Positions 9,267-18,349 of a DNA stretch of 64,000 bases are shown here, in pieces. How positions within the stretch are numbered: position 1 is the stretch's first letter; each line of letters starts with the position of its first letter. The notes beneath the pieces are model-generated. The model worked only from the letters and a program-made list of their open reading frames with translations, searched no databases and had not been told where the DNA came from. The translations under genes and the position numbers were made by a program. Origin of the DNA: Pseudomonas sp. BN417 (GTDB taxonomy: Bacteria; Pseudomonadota; Gammaproteobacteria; Pseudomonadales; Pseudomonadaceae); the NCBI RefSeq assembly GCF_029871205.1, contig NZ_SSOJ01000115.1, forward strand, positions 62,001-126,000, written 5' to 3'.

Positions 9267-9354
9267 GTAGGTTGGCGCTGAGCGCAGCGAAGCCCAACGA
9301 TCCATGCACCGTGCCATCCTTGTTGGGCTTCGCGGCGCTCTGCCCAACCTACGA
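9267..9354. repeat. Inverted pair of GTAGGTTGG/GCCCAAC intergenic repeats
   Basis: Arm 1 (9267-9299, GTAGGTTGGCGCTGAGCG then CAGCGAAGCCCAACG) and arm 2 (about 9322-9354, GTTGGGCTTCGCGGCGCTC then TGCCCAACCTACGAC) are inverted copies separated by about 22 bp. Single copies occur at 26108-26142 and 46192-46227. It lies between the putative remnant and the ggt 3' end. Confidence 0.82.
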
Positions 9355-9453
9355 CTTGTCCTTCAGCGTGGCGCGTCGGGGATTTGGGGATTCAATGGTG
9401 AGCCGGTGAGGCGTGGTCCACCCTTCGGGGCCGCTGCGCGGCCCTTCGCGAAG

Positions 9454-11163
9454 CTACTTCATCTTCTCGACTTCGAGCACGTCGGAAAGGCCCAGGCCGC
9501 GTGGGTCGCTGGCGGCTTCGAGGCTGCCCTTGGCCTTGTTCCAGTAGAGCACCTGCTGGTTGCCGTAGTTGCGCTCCAGGGGCTTGAGACTGTAGCCGCG
9601 GGAACGCAGTTCGGCGGTTTCGGCGCTGCTGAAGGCGCCCGGCTCGTGCTCGATCTGGTCCGGCAGGTACTGGTGGTGGTAGCGCGCCACCGCCGGCCAG
9701 CGGCTGACCGGCTGGCCGTCCAGGTACTCCAGCACCGACAGCAGCACCATGCTCGGAATCCGGCTGCCGCCCGGCGTGCCAAAGGCGGCGAAGTCCTGCT
9801 CGCTTTCGATGAAGGTGGGGCTCATGGACGACAGCGGGCGCTTGCCCGAGCCCACCGCGTTGGCCTGGCTGGCGGCCAGCCCATAGGCGTTGGCGCCGCT
9901 GGGGTCGGCGGCGAAGTCGTCCATCTCGTCGTTCAGCAGCACGCCGGTGCCGGGTACGGTGAAGGCGGCGCCGAAGGGCAGGTTGATGGACAGGGTGGCG
10001 GCCACTGCGTTGCCGTCCTTGTCGATCACCGCGAAGTGGGTGGTGTGGTCGCCTTCGCGCCAGGGTTTGGCTGGCGGCAGGGCGCTGCTGGGGGTGGCGC
10101 GGCGCGCGTCGATGCCGGCGGCGAGATTCTTGAGGTAGTCCGCGTCGAGTAGCTTCGCCTGGGGAATGGCGACGAAGTCCGGGTCGCCCAGCAGGCCGCG
10201 GTCGCGGTAGGCCCGGCGCAGGACTTCCACGATGTAATGGCTGCGCTGTACCCGTTCGGCCTTGCGCCAGGGCAACTGCTGCAGCATCGCCAGGCTCTGG
10301 GCCAGGGCGATGCCGCCGGCCGAGGGCGGCGGTGCGCTGATCAGCTCGCGGCCCTCGGCCAGGCGGAAGCGGATCGGCTGGCGCTCGACGGTGCGGTAGC
10401 TGGCCAGGTCGCGCAGGCTCCAGATGCCACCGGCGGCGTTCACTTCCTGAACCAGCTTCTCGGCGGTCGGTCCGCTGTAGAAGCCGGCCTTGCCGTAGCG
10501 GGCGATGCGCTCGAGGGTATTGGCCAGCTCCGGTTGGCGCAGCAGGCTGAATTCTTCCGGGATCTCGCCCTTGTGGTCGAGGAACAGGCGTGCCGTCTCG
10601 GGGTCGTCGCGCAGGGCCGCCAGGCGCCAGCTGGCGCGTTCGCGGTAGATGCGGTCCACCGAGATGCCGTCCCGCGCCAGGCGGATGGCCGGGGTCAGGC
10701 TGTCGTGCAGCGGCAGGCGGCCATAGTGGCCGGCGATATCCGCCAGTGCCGCCGGCAGGCCGGGAATGGCGGCGGCCAGCGGGCCGTCCAGGGAGAGACC
10801 CGGGTCAGCCTTGCCATCGCGTACGTAAAGCCGCGGATGGGCGGCCAGGGGCGCACGTTCGCGGGCGTCGAGGAAGCGGTAGACGGGCTTGTCGCCTGCC
10901 TGTCGGAGGAGGAAGAAACCGCCGCCGCCAAGGCCCGAGCCGTAAGGCTCGGCCACGGCCAGGGCGGCGCTGATGGCGACCGCAGCATCGAAGGCGTTAC
11001 CGCCCTGGGCCAAGGTCTCCAGGCCGGCTACCGTGGCCGACGGACTGGGTGTGGCGACGGCTGCGCGCCCGGGCTCGGCGGCCTGCAGGGTTCCCGCGCA
11101 AAGCAGGAGCAGCGTCGCGACGAGCGCGCCACGGCGGTACGAGCCGCGTTCCGGGCGGCCCAC
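9454..11163 (-). CDS. ggt: Gamma-glutamyltransferase (periplasmic)
   Basis: The 569-residue precursor has an N-terminal hydrophobic signal (RRGALVATLLLLCAGTLQAAE). The large-subunit part includes AVAEPYGSGLGGGGFFLL, and the autocleavage site GDHTTHFAVID carries the catalytic threonine of the small subunit; GTGVLLNDEMDDF and KRPLSSMSPTFI (oxyanion and substrate pocket) follow. After self-cleavage the enzyme hydrolyses or transfers gamma-glutamyl groups from glutathione in the periplasm. The start lies 3 bp from the ferredoxin stop, so the two are probably co-transcribed. Key residues look intact. Confidence 0.94.
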   Translation of the reverse strand: MGRPERGSYRRGALVATLLLLCAGTLQAAEPGRAAVATPSPSATVAGLETLAQGGNAFDAAVAISAALAVAEPYGSGLGGGGFFLLRQAGDKPVYRFLDARERAPLAAHPRLYVRDGKADPGLSLDGPLAAAIPGLPAALADIAGHYGRLPLHDSLTPAIRLARDGISVDRIYRERASWRLAALRDDPETARLFLDHKGEIPEEFSLLRQPELANTLERIARYGKAGFYSGPTAEKLVQEVNAAGGIWSLRDLASYRTVERQPIRFRLAEGRELISAPPPSAGGIALAQSLAMLQQLPWRKAERVQRSHYIVEVLRRAYRDRGLLGDPDFVAIPQAKLLDADYLKNLAAGIDARRATPSSALPPAKPWREGDHTTHFAVIDKDGNAVAATLSINLPFGAAFTVPGTGVLLNDEMDDFAADPSGANAYGLAASQANAVGSGKRPLSSMSPTFIESEQDFAAFGTPGGSRIPSMVLLSVLEYLDGQPVSRWPAVARYHHQYLPDQIEHEPGAFSSAETAELRSRGYSLKPLERNYGNQQVLYWNKAKGSLEAASDPRGLGLSDVLEVEKMK

Positions 11164-11166
11164 GGG

Positions 11167-12089
<923 letters not shown>

Positions 12090-12135
12090 CTACAGGCGGC
12101 GCACGGAGATGGGTCCGGCACCGCCAGGCCGGCCA

Positions 12136-13731
12136 TCAGGCCTGGCCCAGCCGCTCGGCGAGGGCGCTGGCCAGCTTGGCGGTCAGGCCGTAGATCGACA
12201 GCTGCGGGTTGGCGCCGATGCTGGTGGGGAACAGCGAGCCGTCGTGGATCGACAGATTGGCCAGCTGGTGATGACGGCCCAGGCTGTCGGTCACCGCCTG
12301 CTGCGGGTCCTCGCCCATGGCGCAGCCGCCCATCACGTGGGCGCTGCCCAGGCGGGCGCGGTAGAGCTCCAGCGGCAGGCCGTCGATCAGGCTGCGGGCC
12401 TCGCTCAGGGTTTTGACGTAGTCGGCGTCGGCGTGCATCGGCAGCACGGCGCGGGCGCCGGCGGCGAACTGGACCTCGGCCATCACCTGATAGGCGCGGC
12501 GGATGCCGTCCCAGGTGTAGTCGGTCATGCGGTAGTCGAGCACCGGGCTGCCGTCGCCGCGCAGTTCCACCGTGCCCTCGGCGCTGTCCGGGTGGAAGCC
12601 GTCGCGCATCAGCGCCAGCATCACGTTGGTGTGGGGCAGCTGCTCCATGCGCAGGGCGTTGTCGATGCCGAAGCGCCCCAGCAAGGTGCTGGTGAGAGAG
12701 GGATGCAGCGGCGGTACTTCGAGCTTGTAGGACATGCGCCCGGTGGCGCCGTCGTCCCACTGGAAGTGATCGGAATAGATGGATTGCGGCGCGCCGTAGA
12801 AGGGGTTGATCAGTCGCTCGAACTGCGCGGCGGAGAAGTTCACCACGTGCAGGAAGGTGCGCTTGCCGGTGCGCCCGTGCGGGTCCGGCGCGTCCGAGCG
12901 CAGCAGCAGGCCCGGGGTGTTGATGCCGCCGCCCGCCAGCACGTAGTGGCGGGCCTTGACCCGGATCTTGCGGCCGGTCGGCGCCACGCAGCGCTCGTCC
13001 AGGCCCAGGCATTCGATGCCGGTCACCTTGTCGCCCTCGATCAGCAGCTTCTCGGCGCGGGCCAGGTAGAGCAGCTCGCCACCCTTGTCGAGGGTGGCGG
13101 GGATGGTGGTGACCAGCATCGACTGCTTGGCGTTGGTCGGGCAGCCCATGCCGCAGTAACCGAGGTTCCAGCAGCCGCGCACGTTGCGCGGAATGACCTT
13201 CCAGTGCAGCCCGAGCTTCTCGCAGCCCAGGCGGATCACGTCGTTGTTCGGGTTCGGCGGAATGGCCCAGGGCGCCACGCCCAGGCGCTGTTCCATCTTC
13301 TCGAACCAGGGAGCCATCTCGGCCACGGAGAGGCCTTTGACTCCATGCTCGCGCGCCCAGTGTTCCAGGGTTGGATCCGGGGTGCGGAAGCTCGAGGTCC
13401 AGTTGACCAGGGTGGTGCCGCCCACGGCGCGGCCCTGGAGGATGGTGATGGCGCCATCCTTGGTCATCCGGCCTATGCCTTCCTGGTAGAGGCTGGGGTA
13501 GGCCTCGGCCTCCTGCATCTTGAAGTCGGAGCTGGTCTTCAGCGGCCCTTCCTCGATCAGCAGCACCTTGAATCCGGCGGCACTGAGGATTTCTGCCGTG
13601 GTGCCGCCACCGGCGCCGCTGCCGACTATGGCGACATCGGCCTCCAGGGTCAGGTCCTGCTCCAGGCGTGAGCCGTTGTGGGTTTTCCAGCCGCGGGCCA
13701 GGCCTTCGGCAAACAGATCGGGTACAGGCAT
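12136..13731 (-). CDS. GMC-family FAD-dependent oxidoreductase
   Basis: A 531-residue protein with an N-terminal FAD-binding motif VAIVGSGAGGGTTAEIL (residues ~33-49). AVGGTTLVNWTSSFRTP follows, then a cysteine-containing stretch CWNLGYCGMGCPTN, and a C-terminal GMC domain (LGSAHVMGGCAMGEDP, SLFPTSIGANPQLSIYGL) with the active-site His region. Such enzymes oxidise primary or secondary alcohols, sugars or sterols to carbonyls. It has no signal peptide of its own. The adjacent Tat lipoprotein (49 bp upstream) resembles the small subunits that carry GMC large subunits across the membrane, so it may act in the periplasm. Substrate unknown. Confidence 0.9.
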   Translation of the reverse strand: MPVPDLFAEGLARGWKTHNGSRLEQDLTLEADVAIVGSGAGGGTTAEILSAAGFKVLLIEEGPLKTSSDFKMQEAEAYPSLYQEGIGRMTKDGAITILQGRAVGGTTLVNWTSSFRTPDPTLEHWAREHGVKGLSVAEMAPWFEKMEQRLGVAPWAIPPNPNNDVIRLGCEKLGLHWKVIPRNVRGCWNLGYCGMGCPTNAKQSMLVTTIPATLDKGGELLYLARAEKLLIEGDKVTGIECLGLDERCVAPTGRKIRVKARHYVLAGGGINTPGLLLRSDAPDPHGRTGKRTFLHVVNFSAAQFERLINPFYGAPQSIYSDHFQWDDGATGRMSYKLEVPPLHPSLTSTLLGRFGIDNALRMEQLPHTNVMLALMRDGFHPDSAEGTVELRGDGSPVLDYRMTDYTWDGIRRAYQVMAEVQFAAGARAVLPMHADADYVKTLSEARSLIDGLPLELYRARLGSAHVMGGCAMGEDPQQAVTDSLGRHHQLANLSIHDGSLFPTSIGANPQLSIYGLTAKLASALAERLGQA

Positions 13732-13780
13732 GTCAGGGTCTCGGGCGAATTCTTGTCGTTTTCTTGCCGTGGCGCGGGGC

Positions 13781-14326
13781 TCAGACCGTCGGCGGGCCTG
13801 GGTAACCGCAATGCGCCCAGGATTCCGGGCGGCCGTACCAGGCCATCATCACCAGTTGCAGCAGGGAGGCGTGGCCCATCTTCAACAGGCCGATGGAGCT
13901 GTGCTCCCAGCGCGCCAGGAACTCGCGCACGTCCTGGGCGCCGGCCTTCTCCCAGCTGCCCCAGATGCCGGTCAGCGGGCCGCGGGTCAGCGGCAGGGCG
14001 AGCACGTCGAAGAGCTGCAGGGTCAGCTTGAGCATCTCCGGCGACAGGCGATGCAGGGCGTAGTCCAGGCTTTCGAGGGTGTCCTCGATGGCCTGGGGGA
14101 CTTTCTCGCTGGGCACGGCGCCTTCCAGCATCACCGGCACCAGGGCACGGAGGAAGGGCAGGTCGGATTCGCGCAGCACGGCAAAGCCACCGGCCGGCAC
14201 GCTGGCCGAGCAGCCGGTGAGGCTGGCGGCGACCCCGGCAGTGGCGAGGAAGGCCGAGCCGAACAGCCCGACCTTGAGCAGGTTGCGCCGGGACAGGCCC
14301 GGCGCGTCGAGGGTGGTTTCGCTCAT
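13781..14326 (-). CDS. Tat-exported small subunit/lipoprotein paired with the GMC oxidoreductase
   Basis: A 181-residue protein starting MSETTLDAPGLSRRNLLKVG. The SRRNLLK twin-arginine motif is followed by a hydrophobic stretch (LFGSAFLATAGVAA) and then SLTGC-S, an acceptable lipobox with Cys39. The mature part is alpha-helical with no recognised catalytic motif. Short Tat proteins beside GMC dehydrogenases (gluconate, fructose, sorbitol dehydrogenases) serve as small subunits and escort the FAD subunit through Tat. The same role is inferred here. The start at 14326 is 28 bp from the aldehyde dehydrogenase stop; an upstream in-frame ATG (14401) overlaps that gene and lacks a Tat-like context. 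Confidence 0.82.
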   Translation of the reverse strand: MSETTLDAPGLSRRNLLKVGLFGSAFLATAGVAASLTGCSASVPAGGFAVLRESDLPFLRALVPVMLEGAVPSEKVPQAIEDTLESLDYALHRLSPEMLKLTLQLFDVLALPLTRGPLTGIWGSWEKAGAQDVREFLARWEHSSIGLLKMGHASLLQLVMMAWYGRPESWAHCGYPGPPTV

Positions 14327-14354
14327 TCTTGTTATCTGCCTGCGAAAGCCCGCC

Positions 14355-15785
14355 TCAGCGGACGAAGAGTTTATGGACCAGCTTCTGGATGGCCTTGCCA
14401 TAGGGCGGATAGATCATTTTCGCGGCATTGAAGCGCTGCTTGATGAACACGCCCTTGGCCTTGCTGAAGGTGAGGAAACCTTCGTGGCCGTGGTAGTGGC
14501 CCATGCCCGAGGGGCCGATGCCGCCAAAAGGCATGTCGTCCTGGGCCACGTGCAGCAGCGTGTCGTTGAGGCACACGCCGCCGGAGTGGGTCTCGTGCAG
14601 CACGCGCTGCTGTTCGCCGCGGTTGTAGCCGAAATAGTAGAGGGCCAGCGGGTGCGGGCGGTCGTTGATGTAGGCGAAGGCGTCTTCCAACTGGCGGTAG
14701 GGGACGATCGGCAGCAGGGGGCCGAAGATCTCCTCCTGCATCAGTTTCATCTCGTCGGTGGCGTTCAGCACCAGGGTATGCGGCAGGCGCCGGCCCTGGG
14801 CTTCGGGGAACAGCGGCACCAGGCGCGCACCCTTTGCTTTGGCGTCCGCCAGGTAGCCATTGAGGCGGCCCAGCTGGCGCTCGTTGATGATGGCGGTGTA
14901 GTCGGGGTTGTCCTTGAGCTGCGGGAAGAAGCCCTGCACAGCCTGGCGGTAGGCTTCGACGAAACCGTCGACGCGGTCCTCGGGCACCAGCACGTAGTCC
15001 GGCGCAACGCAGGTCTGGCCGGCATTCATGGTCTTGCCGAAGGCGATGCGCTCGGCGGCGTCGGCCAGCGGCACGTCGGTGGAGACGATGGCTGGCGATT
15101 TGCCGCCCAGTTCCAGGGTCACCGGGGTCAGGTTCTCGGCAGCCGCGCGCATCACATGCTTGCCGATGCTGGTGGCGCCGGTGAACAGCAGGTGGTCGAA
15201 GGGCTGGCGGGAGAAGGCCACGCCCACCTCGGCTTCGCCCAGCACCACGCCGACCAGATCCTCGGGGAAGATCCGCGCTAGCAGGTCCTTGAGCAGTTGC
15301 GAGGTGGCCGGGGTGGACTCGCTCATCTTGATCATCACCCGGTTGCCGGCGGCCAGGGCGCCCACCAGGGGGCCGATGGCCAGGTACAGCGGGTAGTTCC
15401 AGGGCACAATCACCCCGACCACGCCCAGCGGCTGGTAGACCACCTTGGCCGAGGCCGGCTGGAAGGCCATGCCGACGCTGCGGCGCGACGGCTTCATCCA
15501 TTTGCGCAGGCGCTTGGCGACGTAGTGGATGCCGTGCAGGCTGGGCATGATCTCGGCCAGCAGCGTCTCGTTGGCCGAGCGATTGCTGAAGTCCTGGGAA
15601 ATGGCGGCGATCAGGGCGTCCTTTTCGGCGAACAGCAGCTCGCGCAGGGAAGTCAGCCACTGGATGCGTTGGTCGGCGCTGGGCATGGGGTTGGCGCGGA
15701 AGGCCTCGCGCTGGCGCTGGAAGAGGCTTTCCAGCTGGCTGATCTGCTGCTGGCTCTGTTGCAGGTAGGCAATGTCGGCGACCAT
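14355..15785 (-). CDS. NAD(P)-dependent aldehyde dehydrogenase (coniferyl aldehyde dehydrogenase-like)
   Basis: The 476-residue enzyme shows VIVPWNYPLYL, FTGATSIGKHVM (cofactor-binding turn), LELGGKSP with catalytic Glu225, and NAGQTCVAPD with nucleophile Cys259. Its length and the C-terminal HxGHEGFLTFSKAKGV stretch fit the class 3/CalB-type aldehyde dehydrogenases, which lack the longer N-terminus. It oxidises aldehydes to acids in the cytoplasm. It is first in a probable operon with the Tat protein and the GMC enzyme, suggesting alcohol to aldehyde to acid conversion. A TetR operator sits in its predicted promoter. The physiological substrate is not evident. Confidence 0.93.
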   Translation of the reverse strand: MVADIAYLQQSQQQISQLESLFQRQREAFRANPMPSADQRIQWLTSLRELLFAEKDALIAAISQDFSNRSANETLLAEIMPSLHGIHYVAKRLRKWMKPSRRSVGMAFQPASAKVVYQPLGVVGVIVPWNYPLYLAIGPLVGALAAGNRVMIKMSESTPATSQLLKDLLARIFPEDLVGVVLGEAEVGVAFSRQPFDHLLFTGATSIGKHVMRAAAENLTPVTLELGGKSPAIVSTDVPLADAAERIAFGKTMNAGQTCVAPDYVLVPEDRVDGFVEAYRQAVQGFFPQLKDNPDYTAIINERQLGRLNGYLADAKAKGARLVPLFPEAQGRRLPHTLVLNATDEMKLMQEEIFGPLLPIVPYRQLEDAFAYINDRPHPLALYYFGYNRGEQQRVLHETHSGGVCLNDTLLHVAQDDMPFGGIGPSGMGHYHGHEGFLTFSKAKGVFIKQRFNAAKMIYPPYGKAIQKLVHKLFVR

Positions 15786-15869
15786 GGCGCGGTTCCTCGG
15801 CGGCTCCGGGAGAGTCGTCCGAATCCGCTGGGCGGACGCGGCGGGCTCTGTTGTTGTGGTGTCGCTGGA

Positions 15870-15898
15870 TTGTTAGAGCAAATGCTCTAATCTGTCAA
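15870..15898 (-). promoter_or_regulatory. Predicted sigma70 promoter of the aldehyde dehydrogenase operon
   Basis: On the minus strand a perfect -35 TTGACA (15898-15893) is followed by a 17-nt spacer and TAACAA (15875-15870). The transcript would start about 80 nt before the ALDH ATG. The operator at 15873-15890 fills the spacer and touches the -10. Confidence 0.72.
15873..15890. promoter_or_regulatory. Probable TetR-family operator
   Basis: TTAGAGCA-AA-TGCTCTAA is a palindrome with two perfect 8-bp arms and a 2-bp centre. It lies in the intergenic region shared by the divergent ALDH and TetR genes, between the -35 and -10 of the predicted ALDH promoter. Size and location fit a repressor site for the adjacent regulator. 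Binding is inferred. Confidence 0.78.
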
Positions 15899-16043
15899 AT
15901 AGCTTGCCTGCCGGGCTGCCCGGCGGCAGCCCAACGAAATGCTGGACAGGGTGCCAGCGGGTAACAACGGGTGTTTCCCGACGCCCTCCCGGTGTGTACC
16001 TTTGGCGCTCGCCGTGCCGACCGATAGCAGGAAGATCCACCCG

Positions 16044-16709
16044 ATGGCCCAACGACCCAAGACCCGCGACCGCATCGTTCTGGAGAGCCTCGCGCTGTTC
16101 AACACCCAGGGCGAGCGCAACGTCACCACCAACCACATCGCCGCGCACCTGGGCATGTCGCCGGGCAATCTCTATTACCACTTCCGCAACAAGCAGGAGA
16201 TCATCGCCGAGCTGTTCGGCCAGTACGAAACCAGGGTGGACAGCTTCCTGCGCCCGCCGGAAGGGCGCGAGGTGACGGTGGAGGACAAGACCTTCTACCT
16301 GGAGTCCCTGCTGGCGGCGATGTGGGACTTCCGTTTCCTGCATCGCGACCTGGAGCACCTGCTGGAGTCCGACACGGAACTGGCCGCGCGCTACCGCCTG
16401 TTCGCCCAGCGCTGCCTGGACCACGCCCAGGCCATCTACCGCGGCTTCGTCGAGGCCGGCATCCTGCGGATGAACGCCGCCCAGGTCGAAGCCCTGACCC
16501 TCAACAGCTGGATTATCGTCACTTCATGGGTGCGCTTCCTCTGCACCACCCGTTCGGAGGCCGGCGACCTCAGCCAGGAGCTGCTTCGCCGCGGCATCTA
16601 CCAGGTACTCGCGCTGGAGGGTGGCTACCTCGCGCCCGAGGCGCAGCCGGCGGTCAAGGCGCTGTACGAGAAGCTCTACGTACCGCTGGAGCAGGTGGTG
16701 CCGAGCTAG
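16044..16709 (+). CDS. TetR/AcrR-family transcriptional regulator
   Basis: The 221-residue protein starts MAQRPKTRDRIVLESLALFN. Its N-terminal helix-turn-helix contains TNHIAAHLGMSPGNLYYHFR followed by NKQEIIAELF. The remaining ~160 residues are the ligand-binding/dimerisation domain, here of the type seen in regulators whose C-domain begins around the DKTFYLESLLAAMWDFRFLHRD stretch. AGGAAG lies 9 nt before the ATG at 16044. It is divergent from the ALDH operon and most likely represses it. Its stop overlaps that of the YheT-like hydrolase in the shared palindrome CTAG. Confidence 0.9.
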   Translation: MAQRPKTRDRIVLESLALFNTQGERNVTTNHIAAHLGMSPGNLYYHFRNKQEIIAELFGQYETRVDSFLRPPEGREVTVEDKTFYLESLLAAMWDFRFLHRDLEHLLESDTELAARYRLFAQRCLDHAQAIYRGFVEAGILRMNAAQVEALTLNSWIIVTSWVRFLCTTRSEAGDLSQELLRRGIYQVLALEGGYLAPEAQPAVKALYEKLYVPLEQVVPS

Positions 16710-17716
16710 CGGACGCTCGCCAGCCAGCCCGGAATCCGCCGCTCCAGGTAGTAGGCGGGTTTCTGCGGTGACCCTTCGACGAAGCCCACGTGCCCGCCCT
16801 GTCCATGCAACTCCATGCGCGTGCTGGCCGAGAGTTCGTGGGCTTCCGGAAGGCTGTGGCGGAAGACGAAGGGGTCGTCGGCGGCCTGGATCAGCAGGGT
16901 CGGAATGCGGATGCCGCCCAGGTAGTAGCGGCTGGAGGCGCGGCGGTAGTAGTCCTGGGCATCGCTGAAACCGTGCAGGGGAGCGGTGATGCGGCCGTCG
17001 AAGTCCCAGAAGGTGCGCAGGCCGTCCAGTGAGCCCAGGCTCGCCAGGGTGGACAGGTGCTCCGCATGGCCCTGATGTTCGAACAGCCGCTGCTTGCCCT
17101 TCACATAGGCGACCATCTCGCGCATGAAATGCGCCTGGTAGACCCGTGAGAAGCCGAGGGCAATGCGGTCAGCACACTGGTCCAGCCGATAGGGCACCGA
17201 AACCGCCACCGCTGCATCGAGGCCGCAGTCGTCGCCGGTCTCGCCCAGGTACTTGAGCAGCACATTGCCCCCCAGCGAATAACCGACCGCATAGAGCGGC
17301 GCCAGTGGGCGACTGGTACGCAGGTGGCGGACGGTGGTCGCCAGGTCTTCGCTGACACCCGAGTGGTAGCCGCGCGGCAACAGGTTGGGTTCTCCGGAGC
17401 AGCCGCGCCAATTGATGGCCACGCTGGCCCAGCCGCGGGTCGCCATTTCCTGCTGCAGACCGACGACGTACAACGAATTGGAGGAGCCGGTGAGGCCATG
17501 CAGGACCAGCACCAGCGGCGCGCTGGCCTCGTGGGGGCCGTGCCAGTCCAGGTCGAGGAAGTCGCCATCATCCAGCCACAGACGCTCGCGGCGCCGCTCC
17601 AGATGGAGCGGCTTGCGGCAGAAGGGCGACCAGAGGGTCTGCAGGTGGGGGCTTGGGAGCCACCAGGCGGGCTGGAAGCCGAGGCTGGTAATAGCTGGGG
17701 AATGGAACTGGTTCAT
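16706..17716 (-). CDS. YheT-family alpha/beta hydrolase
   Basis: A 336-residue protein with the oxyanion segment VLHGLTGSSNS (His73), the nucleophile elbow GYSLGGN (Ser147), DDPF near residue 283 and GGHVGFVEG near the C-terminus, completing a Ser-Asp-His triad. YheT/EMB8-like hydrolases are probable esterases; substrate is unknown. It overlaps the TetR gene tail-to-tail by 4 bp and lies 15 bp downstream of rsmD. Confidence 0.88.
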   Translation of the reverse strand: MNQFHSPAITSLGFQPAWWLPSPHLQTLWSPFCRKPLHLERRRERLWLDDGDFLDLDWHGPHEASAPLVLVLHGLTGSSNSLYVVGLQQEMATRGWASVAINWRGCSGEPNLLPRGYHSGVSEDLATTVRHLRTSRPLAPLYAVGYSLGGNVLLKYLGETGDDCGLDAAVAVSVPYRLDQCADRIALGFSRVYQAHFMREMVAYVKGKQRLFEHQGHAEHLSTLASLGSLDGLRTFWDFDGRITAPLHGFSDAQDYYRRASSRYYLGGIRIPTLLIQAADDPFVFRHSLPEAHELSASTRMELHGQGGHVGFVEGSPQKPAYYLERRIPGWLASVR

Positions 17717-17731
17717 CGGTGTTGCCGTAAG

Positions 17732-18349
17732 TCAGGCGTCAGGACTCTCCGCCGTCTCGCGCTGCCACAGGGCGTAGTACACCTGGCCGGCCTTCTTTTC
17801 CCGGTGAAGGCGCCAATTGCCCGGCAGGCCCAGTGAGGAGGGCGGGTTCTCGCTTTCGGTATAGACCCAGGCACGGGGGGCGAGCCAGCCGCGTTGTTCC
17901 AGGAGGTCGCAGACCGGCGCCAGGAGGTTCTGGTTGAACGGCGGATCGAGGAATACCAGGTCGAAGACCTTCGGTGCCTGGGTGTCCAGGTAGCGCAGGG
18001 CGTCGCTCTGCAGCAGTTGCCCGCGGCCGCAGCGCAAGGCATCCAGGGTGCCACGCAGGGCCGCCACCGAGTCGGGATTGAGGTCCAGTGCCAGGGCTTC
18101 GGCGGCGCCGCGGGACAGGGCTTCGAGGTAGAGCGCGCCGCTGCCGGCAAAGGGGTCCAGCACGCGGGCGCCTTCCACATGGGGCGCCAGCCAGTTGAAC
18201 AGGGTTTCGCGCACCCGGTCGGGGGTCGGCCGCAGGCCGGGGCCGTCCGGGAAGGCGAAGCGCCGCGAGCGCCATTCGCCGCCGATGATGCGGAGCTGGC
18301 CCTGGCCGCCGTGGGCAGGCTTGGCGGGTTTGGCGTTTGGCTTGCGCAT
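17732..18349 (-). CDS. rsmD: 16S rRNA (guanine(966)-N2)-methyltransferase
   Basis: The 205-residue product carries RIIGGEWRSRRF and RPTPDRVRETLFNWL at the N-terminus, SAM motif I VLDPFAGSGALYLEALSRGA, and the catalytic LDPPF motif (residues ~131-135). All are diagnostic of RsmD, which makes m2G966 in the 30S subunit. The ATG overlaps the preceding M16 peptidase stop by one base (TGATG), so the two are translationally coupled. Confidence 0.95.
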   Translation of the reverse strand: MRKPNAKPAKPAHGGQGQLRIIGGEWRSRRFAFPDGPGLRPTPDRVRETLFNWLAPHVEGARVLDPFAGSGALYLEALSRGAAEALALDLNPDSVAALRGTLDALRCGRGQLLQSDALRYLDTQAPKVFDLVFLDPPFNQNLLAPVCDLLEQRGWLAPRAWVYTESENPPSSLGLPGNWRLHREKKAGQVYYALWQRETAESPDA

